A stretch of DNA of 8,377 bases from JBBIKU01 sp037445245. Its GTDB lineage: Bacteria; Chloroflexota; Anaerolineae; Anaerolineales; Anaerolineaceae. Made by a program: the position numbers and the translations under genes. The stretch covers positions 1 to 8,377 of the forward strand of contig JBBIKU010000102.1 of the NCBI GenBank assembly GCA_037445245.1. The letters are read 5' to 3'. The notes under the pieces are model-generated. The model searched no databases, was not told the DNA's origin, and worked only from the letters and a program-made list of their open reading frames with translations. Each line of letters starts with the position of its first letter. The first letter of the stretch is position 1. Shown here one piece after another: positions 1 through 6,596 of this stretch.

Positions 1-435
1 CCCTGAGCTACGCTGCCAGCGCCGGCTTCGCTCGCCGCATGACCCAGGGACTCACGCCGGTAGCGCAGGCGCTGGGACAGATGACCATGGCAATGTTGAT
101 CATCGTCCCCACCGCGGCAGTAGTAGAAGCTCCGTTGACGCTGCCGCGCCTGCCGATCTCGTGGCTGTCGGTAGCTTGGTTGGGTCTGTTGGGCACCTGC
201 CTGGGTACGCTGCTTTTCTTCTCGCTGTTGCACAGCGTCGGACCGACGCGCACCACCCTGGTTAGCTACATCTTCCCGCTGGTGGGGGTTCTGCTGGGCA
301 TTATCATCCTGGGCGAAGAACTCGACTGGCGGCTGGCGGTTGNNNNNNNNNNTCAGTGGGGTGGTGATCGTCAACCAGAGCAAAACCGCCCCGGCAAGAA
401 CCAAACCCGCTTACGAGGTAGCAGGTGAGCGATAA
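1..435 (+). CDS. EamA/DMT-family transporter, C-terminal part (5' truncated, contains assembly gap)
   Basis: This is the end of an inner-membrane drug/metabolite-type permease; its substrate cannot be told from sequence. The reading frame is already open at position 3 and runs through LSYAASAGFARR into hydrophobic helices: about TMAMLIIVPTAAVVEA, then LSVAWLGLLGTCLGTLLFFSLL, then LVSYIFPLVGVLLGIIILGEEL. This is the usual pattern of the second EamA repeat. After the N run the natural ending is not in the same numerical frame. Codons from 355 read SGVVIVNQSKTAPARTKPAY and end with TAA at 433-435, which is a typical last EamA helix and short polar tail. The frame jump is therefore explained by a placeholder gap of the wrong length, not by a mutation. 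The stop overlaps the era start by 11 bases, suggesting translational coupling. The N-terminal half lies outside the window. Confidence 0.85.
343..352. other. Assembly gap (10 N)
   Basis: Ten consecutive N bases lie inside the transporter gene. Upstream codons begin at positions divisible by 3, while the plausible downstream codons begin at positions giving remainder 1. The true missing length must therefore be 9, 12, 15 or a similar value, not 10. From the usual spacing between the conserved Leu-Ala-Val and the final Ser-Gly-Val-Val helix, about 15 bases is my best guess. Confidence 0.95.
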
Positions 436-1342
436 ACCGGCTTGCTATAAGTGTGGTTTCGTGGCAATTGCCGGGCGCCCAAACGTGGGCAAATCGACCC
501 TGATGAACGCCTTTTTAGGGCAAAAGATCGCCGCCGTTTCGCGCCGCCCGCAGACGACCCGTCGCCGCCAGCTCGGCATCCTGACCCTCGAAAACGCCCA
601 GGTGATCTTCATCGATACGCCGGGCATCCACCTGGCACGCCACAAACTGGGCGAGTACATGAACGACGACGCTACAGCCGCCCTCAAGGACGCCGATGTG
701 GTGCTGTGGATGGTGGACAGCAGCGTCATGCCGACCGACGAGGACGAGATCGTCGCCCACCGCATCCTGGAAGTGGTAGCGCCGGCGATGATCATGCTGA
801 CGCTCAATAAAATCGACCGCATTCCCGCCGGACAAATAAGGGAATACGAAATTGCCTACGGTTACCTTCTCCCCCAAGCCCAGGTGATGCCCATTTCGGC
901 GAGCAACGGGGTCAACCTGGATGGCTTGCTGAACGCCATTCTCGAACGGCTGCCGCAAGGAGAACCGCTCTACGACCCGCAACAGATCACCGACCTGTAC
1001 GAACGGGAAATCGCCGCTGACCTGCTGCGAGAAGCAGCCTTGCAGCACTTGCGCGAGGAAGTTCCCCACGCGCTTGCTGTACGCATCGACGAGTACACCG
1101 AACGCGGCGAACACGGAGCTTTCATTGCTGCTACCCTCATCGCCGAAAAAGAATCGCAAAAAGGGATCGTCATCGGACGCCAGGGGGAGATGCTCAAAAA
1201 GATCAGCACCACCGCCCGCCAGCACATCGAGCAGATGAGCGGGCGCAAGGTCTACCTCGAGGTGAGGGTCAAGGTCAACAAGAACTGGCGCAGCGACCCC
1301 AACGCGCTGCGCCTGCTGGGATTTACCCCCAAGAAGGGCTGA
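425..1342 (+). CDS. era: GTPase Era
   Basis: Era is an essential Ras-like GTPase that binds the 3' end of 16S rRNA and assists 30S subunit maturation in the cytoplasm, at times at the membrane. All GTPase motifs are visible in the 305-residue product: G1 GRPNVGKST (17-25), the Era-typical PQTTR (42-46) with the G2 threonine, G3 DTPG (64-67), G4 NKID (128-131) and G5 SAS (158-160). The C-terminal KH domain has the GxxG loop as GRQG (251-254) and ends with the typical WRSDPNALRLLGF. Length is normal for the family. The GTG start at 425 is preceded by GAGG at 415-418 with a 6-base spacer, and it overlaps the end of the transporter gene. A small CYKC (7-10) precedes the G domain; I attach no function to it. 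Confidence 0.98.
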   Translation: MSDKPACYKCGFVAIAGRPNVGKSTLMNAFLGQKIAAVSRRPQTTRRRQLGILTLENAQVIFIDTPGIHLARHKLGEYMNDDATAALKDADVVLWMVDSSVMPTDEDEIVAHRILEVVAPAMIMLTLNKIDRIPAGQIREYEIAYGYLLPQAQVMPISASNGVNLDGLLNAILERLPQGEPLYDPQQITDLYEREIAADLLREAALQHLREEVPHALAVRIDEYTERGEHGAFIAATLIAEKESQKGIVIGRQGEMLKKISTTARQHIEQMSGRKVYLEVRVKVNKNWRSDPNALRLLGFTPKKG

Positions 1343-1347
1343 ACCCT

Positions 1348-2019
1348 GTGATCACCCCGCTGTTGTGGCTAGTCGTCGCCCTGGCGCTGCTTGAATGGAC
1401 AGCGGTCGCTACAGGCTGGCGCGCCGTCCGTCGGGCAACCAAACCCGGTGTGATGCTGGCGTTGATTGCCTGGTTTACCCAGATCGGCGGCTGGCGGGGT
1501 GAGTTGCTATGGTTCGGGCTGGGTCTGTCGTTCTCTCTCTTGGGCGACATCCTGCTTTACCTGCCGCCGCGTTTCTTTAGCAAAGGACTGGCGGCTTTCC
1601 TGACCGCACATGTGTGCTACCTGGTCGGGTTCAACCTGCAGCCGGTCACTCCCGGCTGGCAAACGCTGCTGGTGGTGGTGGTGTTAAGTCCGCTGATGGT
1701 CTGGGTGGCTGACCATCTCCGCCGCGGACTGGCGCGCCAGCCGGATCGGGCGCATCTGGTGTTGCCGGTGCTGGTCTACTGCGCGGTGCTGGGGCTGATG
1801 CTGCTCTCGGCGTTGTTTTGTTTCTGGCGGCTAGGCTGGTCGTTGCAGGCTGCCGCCCTTGCCAGCCTGGGAGCGTCGCTGTTTTTTATCTCGGACGTAA
1901 TGCTGGCAGTGCAGCGCTTCTTGCGCCGCCTGCCATGCGGCGACTTGGGGGTGATGGTCACGTACATTTTTGGGCAGAGCGCCATCGCCGGCGGGGCACT
2001 GCTTGCCTTCGCCGTTTAA
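1348..2019 (+). CDS. YhhN-family membrane protein (lysoplasmalogenase-like)
   Basis: This is a 223-residue polytopic membrane protein with about seven or eight hydrophobic segments. It matches the YhhN/TMEM86 pattern: TKP (31-33) after the first helix, Gly-Asp (66-67) in the third helix, the stretch FFSKGLAAFLTAHVCY (76-91) with its conserved Gly, Phe and His, GASLFFISD (175-183), and a late Tyr...Gly-Gln (206-210). Characterised animal members are lysoplasmalogenases that cleave the vinyl-ether bond of lysoplasmalogens; whether bacterial members do the same is less certain, so the activity is an inference from family. The GTG start lies 5 bases after the era stop, with AAGAAGGG at 1331-1338 as a likely ribosome binding site inside the end of era. 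It is therefore probably co-transcribed and coupled with era. The 3' end overlaps the stop of the convergent YitT-family gene. Confidence 0.88.
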   Translation: MITPLLWLVVALALLEWTAVATGWRAVRRATKPGVMLALIAWFTQIGGWRGELLWFGLGLSFSLLGDILLYLPPRFFSKGLAAFLTAHVCYLVGFNLQPVTPGWQTLLVVVVLSPLMVWVADHLRRGLARQPDRAHLVLPVLVYCAVLGLMLLSALFCFWRLGWSLQAAALASLGASLFFISDVMLAVQRFLRRLPCGDLGVMVTYIFGQSAIAGGALLAFAV

Positions 2020-2930
2020 GCGTTGTGCAGCGGCATGAACCCTTCCCCCAGCGCTTCGTGCGCTTGTCCGATGACCATGAACGCTTTCGCGTCTACTTCT
2101 CGCACCAGTTCTTTGAGCTGGTTGACCTCCGAGCGGGTAATGACGCAATAGAGCACCGGGCGGGATTCACCGGTATAGGCGCCGGTGGCAGAGAGGACCG
2201 TGACGCCGCGTTCGAGCACGGTGAGGATTTTTTGTGAAACCTGCCTAGGCTGCCGGGTGATGATCAGGACCGTCCGGAAAACGCCGGTTCCCTCAGAGAC
2301 CATCTCAGCAGCCAGACCGCTGACATAAATGGTGATCAAGCCGTAAAGCGCCCGCTCCCAGTTGAAGGCAAAGCCGCTCGCCAGCACCACCAGCGTGTCG
2401 GTGACCAGATACGCCTGGGAGATTGAGATGCCCAGGCGGTGATTGAGCACCCGCCCCAGGATGTCGCTGCCACCGCTGGTGCCCTTGCCGCGGTAGACCA
2501 ATCCCAAACCGATGCCGAGCAACAGCCCGCCGTAAATGCAGTTCAGCACCAGGTCTGTGGTGACCCCTTGCGCCGGGATGAACAGCACCAGAACATCAGT
2601 CAACAGGGAGAAAACGGCGATGGCGACGGCGGTGCGCAGGGCAAAGCGTGAGCCGCCCAGGTAGCGCCAGCCTAAAATAAACAACGGCACATTGCCGATG
2701 AAAACCATCAAACCGATTTGCCAGCCAGTGAAGTGATGAACGATCTGCGCCGCCCCGCTGACCCCGCCGCTAACCAGTTGCGCCGGCACCAGAAACAAGC
2801 GCATCGCCAGCGCCTGCACCACACCCCCCACCAGGATGAACAGGTAATCCTGGATAGTTTTCCATGAAAAATCGAGCCGCCAGCGCCGCACGGGGCGGGG
2901 AGGAAGCGAAACGGGTTTGGATTGCGACAT
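2016..2930 (-). CDS. YitT family membrane protein (DUF161 + DUF2179)
   Basis: This is a 304-residue integral membrane protein of the YitT family, whose transport or regulatory role is not well defined. A basic N-terminus is followed by about five membrane helices. They carry the family signatures FLVPAQLVSGGVSG (46-59), IGNVPLF (78-84) and GTSGGSDI (150-157). The soluble C-terminal domain (about 218-304) is DUF2179: RGVTVLSATGAYTGE begins at 241, and the end has an Asp-x-Lys-Ala-Phe motif and GEGF near residue 298. DUF2179 resembles small ligand-binding folds and may sense a ligand; that is inference. ATG at 2928-2930 is chosen because it gives the normal N-terminus. A GGAG about 10 bases upstream is a fair ribosome binding site, and a TATAAT box lies about 40 bases upstream. 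Confidence 0.93.
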   Translation of the reverse strand: MSQSKPVSLPPRPVRRWRLDFSWKTIQDYLFILVGGVVQALAMRLFLVPAQLVSGGVSGAAQIVHHFTGWQIGLMVFIGNVPLFILGWRYLGGSRFALRTAVAIAVFSLLTDVLVLFIPAQGVTTDLVLNCIYGGLLLGIGLGLVYRGKGTSGGSDILGRVLNHRLGISISQAYLVTDTLVVLASGFAFNWERALYGLITIYVSGLAAEMVSEGTGVFRTVLIITRQPRQVSQKILTVLERGVTVLSATGAYTGESRPVLYCVITRSEVNQLKELVREVDAKAFMVIGQAHEALGEGFMPLHNA

Positions 2931-2969
2931 CTCGGGTACGCTCCGGGTAAAGGATCACGAACGCGCCCC

Positions 2970-2975
2970 ATTATA
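2970..2975 (-). promoter_or_regulatory. -10 box for the YitT-family gene
   Basis: On the minus strand this reads TATAAT, a perfect -10 hexamer, and would place the transcript start near 2963, giving a leader of about 33 bases before the ATG. The -35 region at 16-18 base spacing has no good match to TTGACA, so the call rests on the -10 and its position alone. Confidence 0.45.
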
Positions 2976-3007
2976 CGTTGATTTTGCTTTGTGCAGGTTG
3001 GAATCGC

Positions 3008-3036
3008 TGTAGCCGGGGTCGGCGACCCCGGCTACA
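3008..3036. repeat. Perfect 29-base palindromic element
   Basis: TGTAGCCGGGGTC (3008-3020) is followed by GGC and then its exact reverse complement GACCCCGGCTACA (3024-3036). The symmetry extends through the centre, leaving a single unpaired base, and stops abruptly at both ends. It lies between the stop of the zinc-ribbon gene and the promoter of the YitT gene, both on the minus strand. It could act as a hairpin that protects or terminates the upstream transcript, but no T tract follows on either strand, so a classical intrinsic terminator is unlikely. Short GC-rich palindromes with TGTAG/CTACA ends look like dispersed REP-type elements. Only one copy is present in this window. Confidence 0.8.
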
Positions 3037-3063
3037 ATGGGGGAGCGCACTATACCGCCCCCG

Positions 3064-3963
3064 CTACGATAAGATCAAACGCGAGCCGCAGGTACGGCAA
3101 TACAAATCCCCCTGGCGGGCGCGCTTACCGCACTGATGACAATACACGTCTTCCTGTTTGGCGCTGGGACGCGGCAGGCGCACCCGCTGCCGCTGCACCA
3201 TCTCGCGCCCCGACTGCCAGTACCACAGCAGAAGCCCTCCCACCAGCAGCACCCCCAGCGCTCCCAACAGATAGGGAATGACTTTGCGCAAGGTCGTCCG
3301 CCCGGGGGTATCGAGCGTGATCGGTTCGACCGCCTCCACCGGCAACGGCTTGAAACTCAAGCCGTCATCCGGTTTTTGATATTCAACCCGCAAGGTGAAC
3401 TGGCTGCCCGGTTTGAATTCCCCGAACAAGGCAGTGTAGTAGGTCATCCCATCCGCTGCCTGCCTGCCGGCACCCAAATCAGGAAAGAAGGTCATGTGGG
3501 TGGCATTGAGGGGCTGCTGCACCTCAACTGCCAGAGATTTCACTTCATAATCGCCGAGCCAGCGGTATTCAAAACTGCGCCTCTCCTGCTGGCGTCGCAG
3601 GTTGGGATCGTAATACTCCAGTTGTACCTCGGGTGAGGGGGTGGTGAAATCGATCAGCAGCCAAGCACCATCGAGGGTGGTGTTATAGAGCAGCCGGTAA
3701 AGCCCGTCAACGTCCTGGCGCACCAGGGCGTGCGGTCTAACCGCCTGGCTGGGGATGCGCAGCGTCATCTGCGCCGGAAGGCTGGTTTCAGGTGAAAGGA
3801 CGAGGTTGTAAATGACCAGAACTTCGCGCCGGTCGTATTCGGGCATCAGTTGAATCTTTAGGTATTCGATGACCGGCGGCGCTGGCTGCGCCACAACCTG
3901 AGACGCCATCATCGTGAAAGCCACTCCCGCCAGCAGGATCATTTTCAACAAGCCGTGAGGCAT
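3064..3963 (-). CDS. Signal-peptide, single-TM protein with C-terminal zinc ribbon, function unknown
   Basis: I do not recognise a named family for this 299-residue protein. Residues 1-25 form a signal peptide, with likely cleavage at VVA|Q. Residues 26-227 are a mostly beta-type extracytoplasmic region with no recognised catalytic motif. A strong TM helix spans about 228-249, followed by a basic stretch (RQRVRLPRP). The last 25 residues are a zinc ribbon, CxxC-x10-CxxC, with cysteines 275, 278, 289 and 292. Positive-inside logic puts the ribbon in the cytoplasm. The ATG start is supported by an ideal AAGGAG (3971-3976) with a 7-base spacer. It is transcribed alone, away from add. A role as an envelope sensor or scaffold is speculation. 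Confidence 0.85.
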   Translation of the reverse strand: MPHGLLKMILLAGVAFTMMASQVVAQPAPPVIEYLKIQLMPEYDRREVLVIYNLVLSPETSLPAQMTLRIPSQAVRPHALVRQDVDGLYRLLYNTTLDGAWLLIDFTTPSPEVQLEYYDPNLRRQQERRSFEYRWLGDYEVKSLAVEVQQPLNATHMTFFPDLGAGRQAADGMTYYTALFGEFKPGSQFTLRVEYQKPDDGLSFKPLPVEAVEPITLDTPGRTTLRKVIPYLLGALGVLLVGGLLLWYWQSGREMVQRQRVRLPRPSAKQEDVYCHQCGKRARQGDLYCRTCGSRLILS

Positions 3964-4016
3964 CTGCCATCTCCTTAAAGCTGCCCTGCGATCTGCAACA
4001 GGATCGAGTTGATTTT

Positions 4017-4025
4017 ATCTTACCA
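4017..4025 (-). promoter_or_regulatory. Possible extended -10 promoter for the zinc-ribbon gene
   Basis: On the minus strand TGGTAAGAT fits an extended -10 (TG, one base, then TAAGAT), about 55 bases upstream of the ATG. An overlapping TAAAAT (4012-4017) could serve instead. No recognisable -35 is present at normal spacing, which extended -10 promoters can tolerate. The region is shared with the divergent add promoter. Confidence 0.35.
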
Positions 4026-4091
4026 TAGCAAGCGGTGGGAAGGCTGACAGAGCTGGAAGTTTGACCCCACCGCACAGGTACAGATTACGGC

Positions 4092-4097
4092 TATAAT
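4092..4097 (+). promoter_or_regulatory. -10 box for the add-surE unit
   Basis: A perfect TATAAT lies 33 bases before the add ATG, predicting a leader of about 27 bases. No -35 match lies at 16-18 bases; the nearest TTGACC (4061-4066) is 25 bases away, too far to be its partner. The Shine-Dalgarno signal before add is weak (GAAG at 4123-4126). Confidence 0.45.
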
Positions 4098-4130
4098 TAT
4101 GAAAAAGACAGTGAAGATAATTGAAGCGCA

Positions 4131-5183
4131 ATGAATTTGCACCCCACCGTTCCTATCGACCCGCAATATTACTACCGCTTGCCCAAGGTCGAACTGCACC
4201 GCCATCTGGAGGGGTCGATCCGCCTCGATACCCTGCAGGAAGTGGCGCAAATCCAACGGCAGCCCCTGCCGCCAGAAGCTGACCTGGCGGGGCTGGTTCA
4301 GGTGTTGCCCGGCGATGCTTTGAATTTCAACGCCTTTCTCGCCAAATTTCAGACCCTGCGCCAGTTTTTTCGCTCGCCCGAGATCATCCGTCGCATCAGC
4401 CGCGAGGCGGTCATCGACGCCGCAGCCGAAGCGGTTCGTCATCTGGAATTGCGCTTCACCCCGCTGGCATTGAGCCGGCTGCAGGGCTTTGCGCTGGCAG
4501 AGGTGATGGATTGGGTCGCCGAGGCTGTCGACGAAGCCAGCCAAGCCAACGGTATCACCACCCGGCTGATCGCCAGCATCAACCGGCATGAAAGCCCCGC
4601 CATCGCCGAAACGGTAGCGGCACTGGCGGTGGAACGCATGCCGCGCGGCATCATCGGGTTGGATCTGGCGGGAAACGAAGCCGAATTCCCGGCGCAGCCG
4701 TTCATCGAAATCTTCCGTCAAGCCAAGGCGGCCGGATTGCGCATCACCGCGCACGCCGGCGAATGGAGCGGGGCGGCGAACGTACGTCAAGCGATCGAAG
4801 AGCTGGGCGCAGATCGGATCGGACACGGCGTACGGGTGCTGGAAGACGACGGGGTCATCGCCCTGGCGCGTCAGGGCGGGGTGGTCTTCGAAGTTTGCCC
4901 GACCAGCAACCATCACACCGGTGTCGTGACCGAATTAAAGGCACACCCGCTTGCCAGGATGCTGGCAGCGGGGTTGAAAGTAACCCTCAACACCGACGAC
5001 CCCGCCATCTCGCGCATCGACTTGAGCCACGAGTACCACCTGGCGGTCGATAAACTCGGTTTGAGTCATCCGCAATTGGTTCACTGCATTCGCACCGCGG
5101 CGCAGGCGAGCTTTCTCGAACCCGAAGCGAGGGCGCAGCTCGCTGCCCGCCTTGAAGAAGAATTCAAAGACATCGTACTGTAG
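4131..5183 (+). CDS. add: Adenosine deaminase family protein
   Basis: This is a zinc-dependent cytosolic purine deaminase of the amidohydrolase superfamily; it would convert adenosine (or a related 6-aminopurine) to the 6-oxo product with release of ammonia. The 350-residue product has full family length. Motifs in order are PKVELHRHLEGS (18-29) with zinc ligands His23 and His25, LDLAGNE (177-183), TAHAGE (206-211) with zinc ligand His208 and catalytic Glu211, RIGHGVR (229-235) with His232, EVCPTSN (254-260), and LNTDDP (286-291) with zinc ligand Asp289 and Asp290. In classical adenosine deaminases the residue after HL is Asp, which contacts the ribose; here it is Glu27. Substrates such as adenine or another adenosine derivative should therefore be kept open. 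It leads a two-gene unit with surE, 14 bases downstream. Confidence 0.92.
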   Translation: MNLHPTVPIDPQYYYRLPKVELHRHLEGSIRLDTLQEVAQIQRQPLPPEADLAGLVQVLPGDALNFNAFLAKFQTLRQFFRSPEIIRRISREAVIDAAAEAVRHLELRFTPLALSRLQGFALAEVMDWVAEAVDEASQANGITTRLIASINRHESPAIAETVAALAVERMPRGIIGLDLAGNEAEFPAQPFIEIFRQAKAAGLRITAHAGEWSGAANVRQAIEELGADRIGHGVRVLEDDGVIALARQGGVVFEVCPTSNHHTGVVTELKAHPLARMLAAGLKVTLNTDDPAISRIDLSHEYHLAVDKLGLSHPQLVHCIRTAAQASFLEPEARAQLAARLEEEFKDIVL

Positions 5184-5197
5184 AGGAAGATCGAAAG

Positions 5198-5983
5198 ATG
5201 CACATACTGGTAACCAACGATGACGGCGTCGGGGCGCCAGGGCTGCTGGCACTGGCAGAGGCGCTCCAACCGTTGGGAAAAATCACCGTTCTGGCGCCCG
5301 ACCGCAATTGGTCGATGAGCGGACACATCAAGAGCCTCGACCGCCCCTTGCGGGTAAAGCAAGTTACGCTCGCCAATGGAATGCCTGCCTACTCCTGCGA
5401 CGGGGCGCCTTCCGATTGTGTAGCGCTGGCACTGCTGGGGTTCCTGCCGCAACCACCTGAATTCGTCGTTTCAGGCATCAACCCCTATGCCAACCTCGGG
5501 CACGACCTGACCTACTCCGGCACTGTCACCGCCGCTATGGAAGGCGCTATTGGTGAGCTGCCGGCAGTAGCGGTCTCGTTGGACGGCAACGACGAGCACT
5601 GTGAGCAAGCGGACTATCACTCGGCGGCGACGGTCGCCCGCCGGGTGGTCGAAATTGTGATCGCAAATGGGCTGCCGCGTCATGTTTTGCTGAATGTTAA
5701 TGTTCCCAACCTGCCAATCGAAAAGATACGCGGTTACAAAGTGACCCGCCAGGGAATGCGCATCTACCGCGACATTCTGGTGAAGCGGGAAGATCCACGC
5801 GGCAACCCCTATTGTTGGATCAGCGGCGAACCACCCACTGGCGTCCCCGAGGAGGACAGCGACATCGGGGCACTGGCGGAGGGGTACGTCTCAATTATGC
5901 CGGTGCAACTCGACCTGACCGCCCATCACTTGCTGGAAAATCTGCGCGCCTGGAATTGGAACAACAGCAACACAGCTTCATGA
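5198..5983 (+). CDS. surE: 5'/3'-nucleotidase SurE
   Basis: SurE is a metal-dependent phosphatase that removes phosphate from nucleoside 5'- and 3'-monophosphates and some other phosphate esters. The 261-residue product has the family metal site intact: NDDG (7-10) with Asp8 and Asp9, Ser39 in APDRNWSMSGH (33-43), and Asn95 in SGIN (92-95). It also has GAPSDCV (69-75) and the signature ending YSGTVTAAMEG. The loop after SGIN reads PYANLG, where family members commonly have a His-Gly-x-Asn version; this is a mild variation close to the active site. The start is ATG, with GAGGAAG beginning at the last base of the add stop codon as a likely ribosome binding site at slightly long spacing. Placement behind add suggests sequential nucleotide dephosphorylation and nucleoside deamination. 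Confidence 0.96.
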   Translation: MHILVTNDDGVGAPGLLALAEALQPLGKITVLAPDRNWSMSGHIKSLDRPLRVKQVTLANGMPAYSCDGAPSDCVALALLGFLPQPPEFVVSGINPYANLGHDLTYSGTVTAAMEGAIGELPAVAVSLDGNDEHCEQADYHSAATVARRVVEIVIANGLPRHVLLNVNVPNLPIEKIRGYKVTRQGMRIYRDILVKREDPRGNPYCWISGEPPTGVPEEDSDIGALAEGYVSIMPVQLDLTAHHLLENLRAWNWNNSNTAS

Positions 5984-6036
5984 GGTTGTCCAACAAATCA
6001 GGCTGATTGTCATATCCGGCGGGTTAGGGATGAAAC

Positions 6037-6064
6037 TTGTCAGACTGCTGGTTTTTGTTATACT
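6037..6064 (+). promoter_or_regulatory. Sigma-70-like promoter for the CBS gene
   Basis: TTGTCA (6037-6042) and TATACT (6059-6064) are separated by 16 bases, and a TG at 6056-6057 adds an extended -10. The start of transcription would be near 6071, giving a 50-base leader with a strong ribosome binding site. It lies in the 137-base gap after surE, so the CBS gene can be expressed independently of it. Confidence 0.65.
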
Positions 6065-6120
6065 TTAAGCAGGACAACCCTCACAGCCGATTTTCCACGA
6101 TCAGGAAAGGAGATAACGAG

Positions 6121-6537
6121 ATGCAGTTTACGGCGCGTGAATGGATGAACGAAGCGGTGGTATTCGTCGATGCCGAGAACACCATCGCCGAAGCGCTGGC
6201 ACTGATGCGGCGGCGCTATGTCAATAGCCTGATTGTAAAAAAGTCTAGATCCAACCCCGAGTATGCCATCCTTACCTCAACCGATATCCTGGTCAAGATC
6301 GTCGCCCGGGAGTACAACCCGAACGATGTCAAGGTAAAAGATATCATGGTCAGCCCGATGATCACCGCGCTGACCCATACCCCACTTAAAGAGTGCGCGG
6401 CGTTGATGAAAGCCAGGCAAATCCACCACTTGCCGGTTCTGGACGAAGCCGGTGATGTGGTGGGGATGCTCACCGCGACCGATTTTCTGGTGGCGGCGGA
6501 AGCCATGGCACGCGCCCCCGGAGAACGCATCGTCTAA
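6121..6537 (+). CDS. Two-CBS-domain protein
   Basis: This is a small cytosolic protein of 138 residues made almost entirely of a pair of CBS domains (a Bateman module). Such modules bind adenine nucleotides or related ligands and often act as regulatory subunits; the partner here is unknown. CBS1 spans about residues 5-62, with the ending ILTSTDIL (50-57). CBS2 spans about 70-128, with VKDIMVSPMIT (72-82), the typical HHLPVLDEAGDVVGMLTATD (102-121) and a final helix. ATG at 6121 is chosen because AAAGGAG (6106-6112) stands 8 bases upstream. The frame is open further upstream to 6037, but that extension would cross the promoter. No other domain is attached, and neighbours give little clue to a target beyond the general adenine-nucleotide theme of add and surE. 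Confidence 0.93.
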   Translation: MQFTAREWMNEAVVFVDAENTIAEALALMRRRYVNSLIVKKSRSNPEYAILTSTDILVKIVAREYNPNDVKVKDIMVSPMITALTHTPLKECAALMKARQIHHLPVLDEAGDVVGMLTATDFLVAAEAMARAPGERIV

Positions 6538-6560
6538 TACCCTTGACAAACCAACCCCGG

Positions 6561-6586
6561 TTGACAGGCGGCGCATCGGGTATAAT
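6561..6586 (+). promoter_or_regulatory. Promoter with consensus boxes before the first CAP-LysM gene
   Basis: Both hexamers are perfect, TTGACA (6561-6566) and TATAAT (6581-6586), but the spacer is only 14 bases, shorter than the usual 16-18. The -10 position predicts transcript start near 6593, only about 4 bases before the ATG at 6597. A second TTGACA at 6543-6548 is too far from the -10 to pair with it. Confidence 0.6.
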
Positions 6587-6596
6587 TAGCCCCACG

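Noticed and set aside
3039..3062. GGGGG...CCCCC pairing just downstream of the zinc-ribbon stop
   Set aside because: Only five continuous pairs with mismatches after them, and no T tract. It is too weak to call beside the perfect palindrome next to it.
4061..4066. TTGACC as the -35 of the add promoter
   Set aside because: It is 25 bases from the TATAAT, well beyond workable spacing.
4020..4916. Long minus-strand open frame antisense to add
   Set aside because: It is opposite a gene with all family motifs, has no signal or domain, and is typical of GC-rich codon shadowing. The same holds for 515-1225 (minus) and 3136-3636 (plus).
5996..6008. Inverted repeat AATCAG/CTGATT after surE as terminator
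   Set aside because: The loop would be one base, the stem is AT-rich and short, and no T run follows directly.
6037..6120. Upstream start for the CBS protein
   Set aside because: The extension begins on the -35 box, is not CBS-like, and an ideal ribosome binding site precedes the ATG at 6121.
6543..6596. TTG-initiated N-terminal extension of the first CAP-LysM protein
   Set aside because: It would put coding sequence through a consensus promoter and bury the signal peptide behind 18 extra residues, and no ribosome binding site lies at proper distance.
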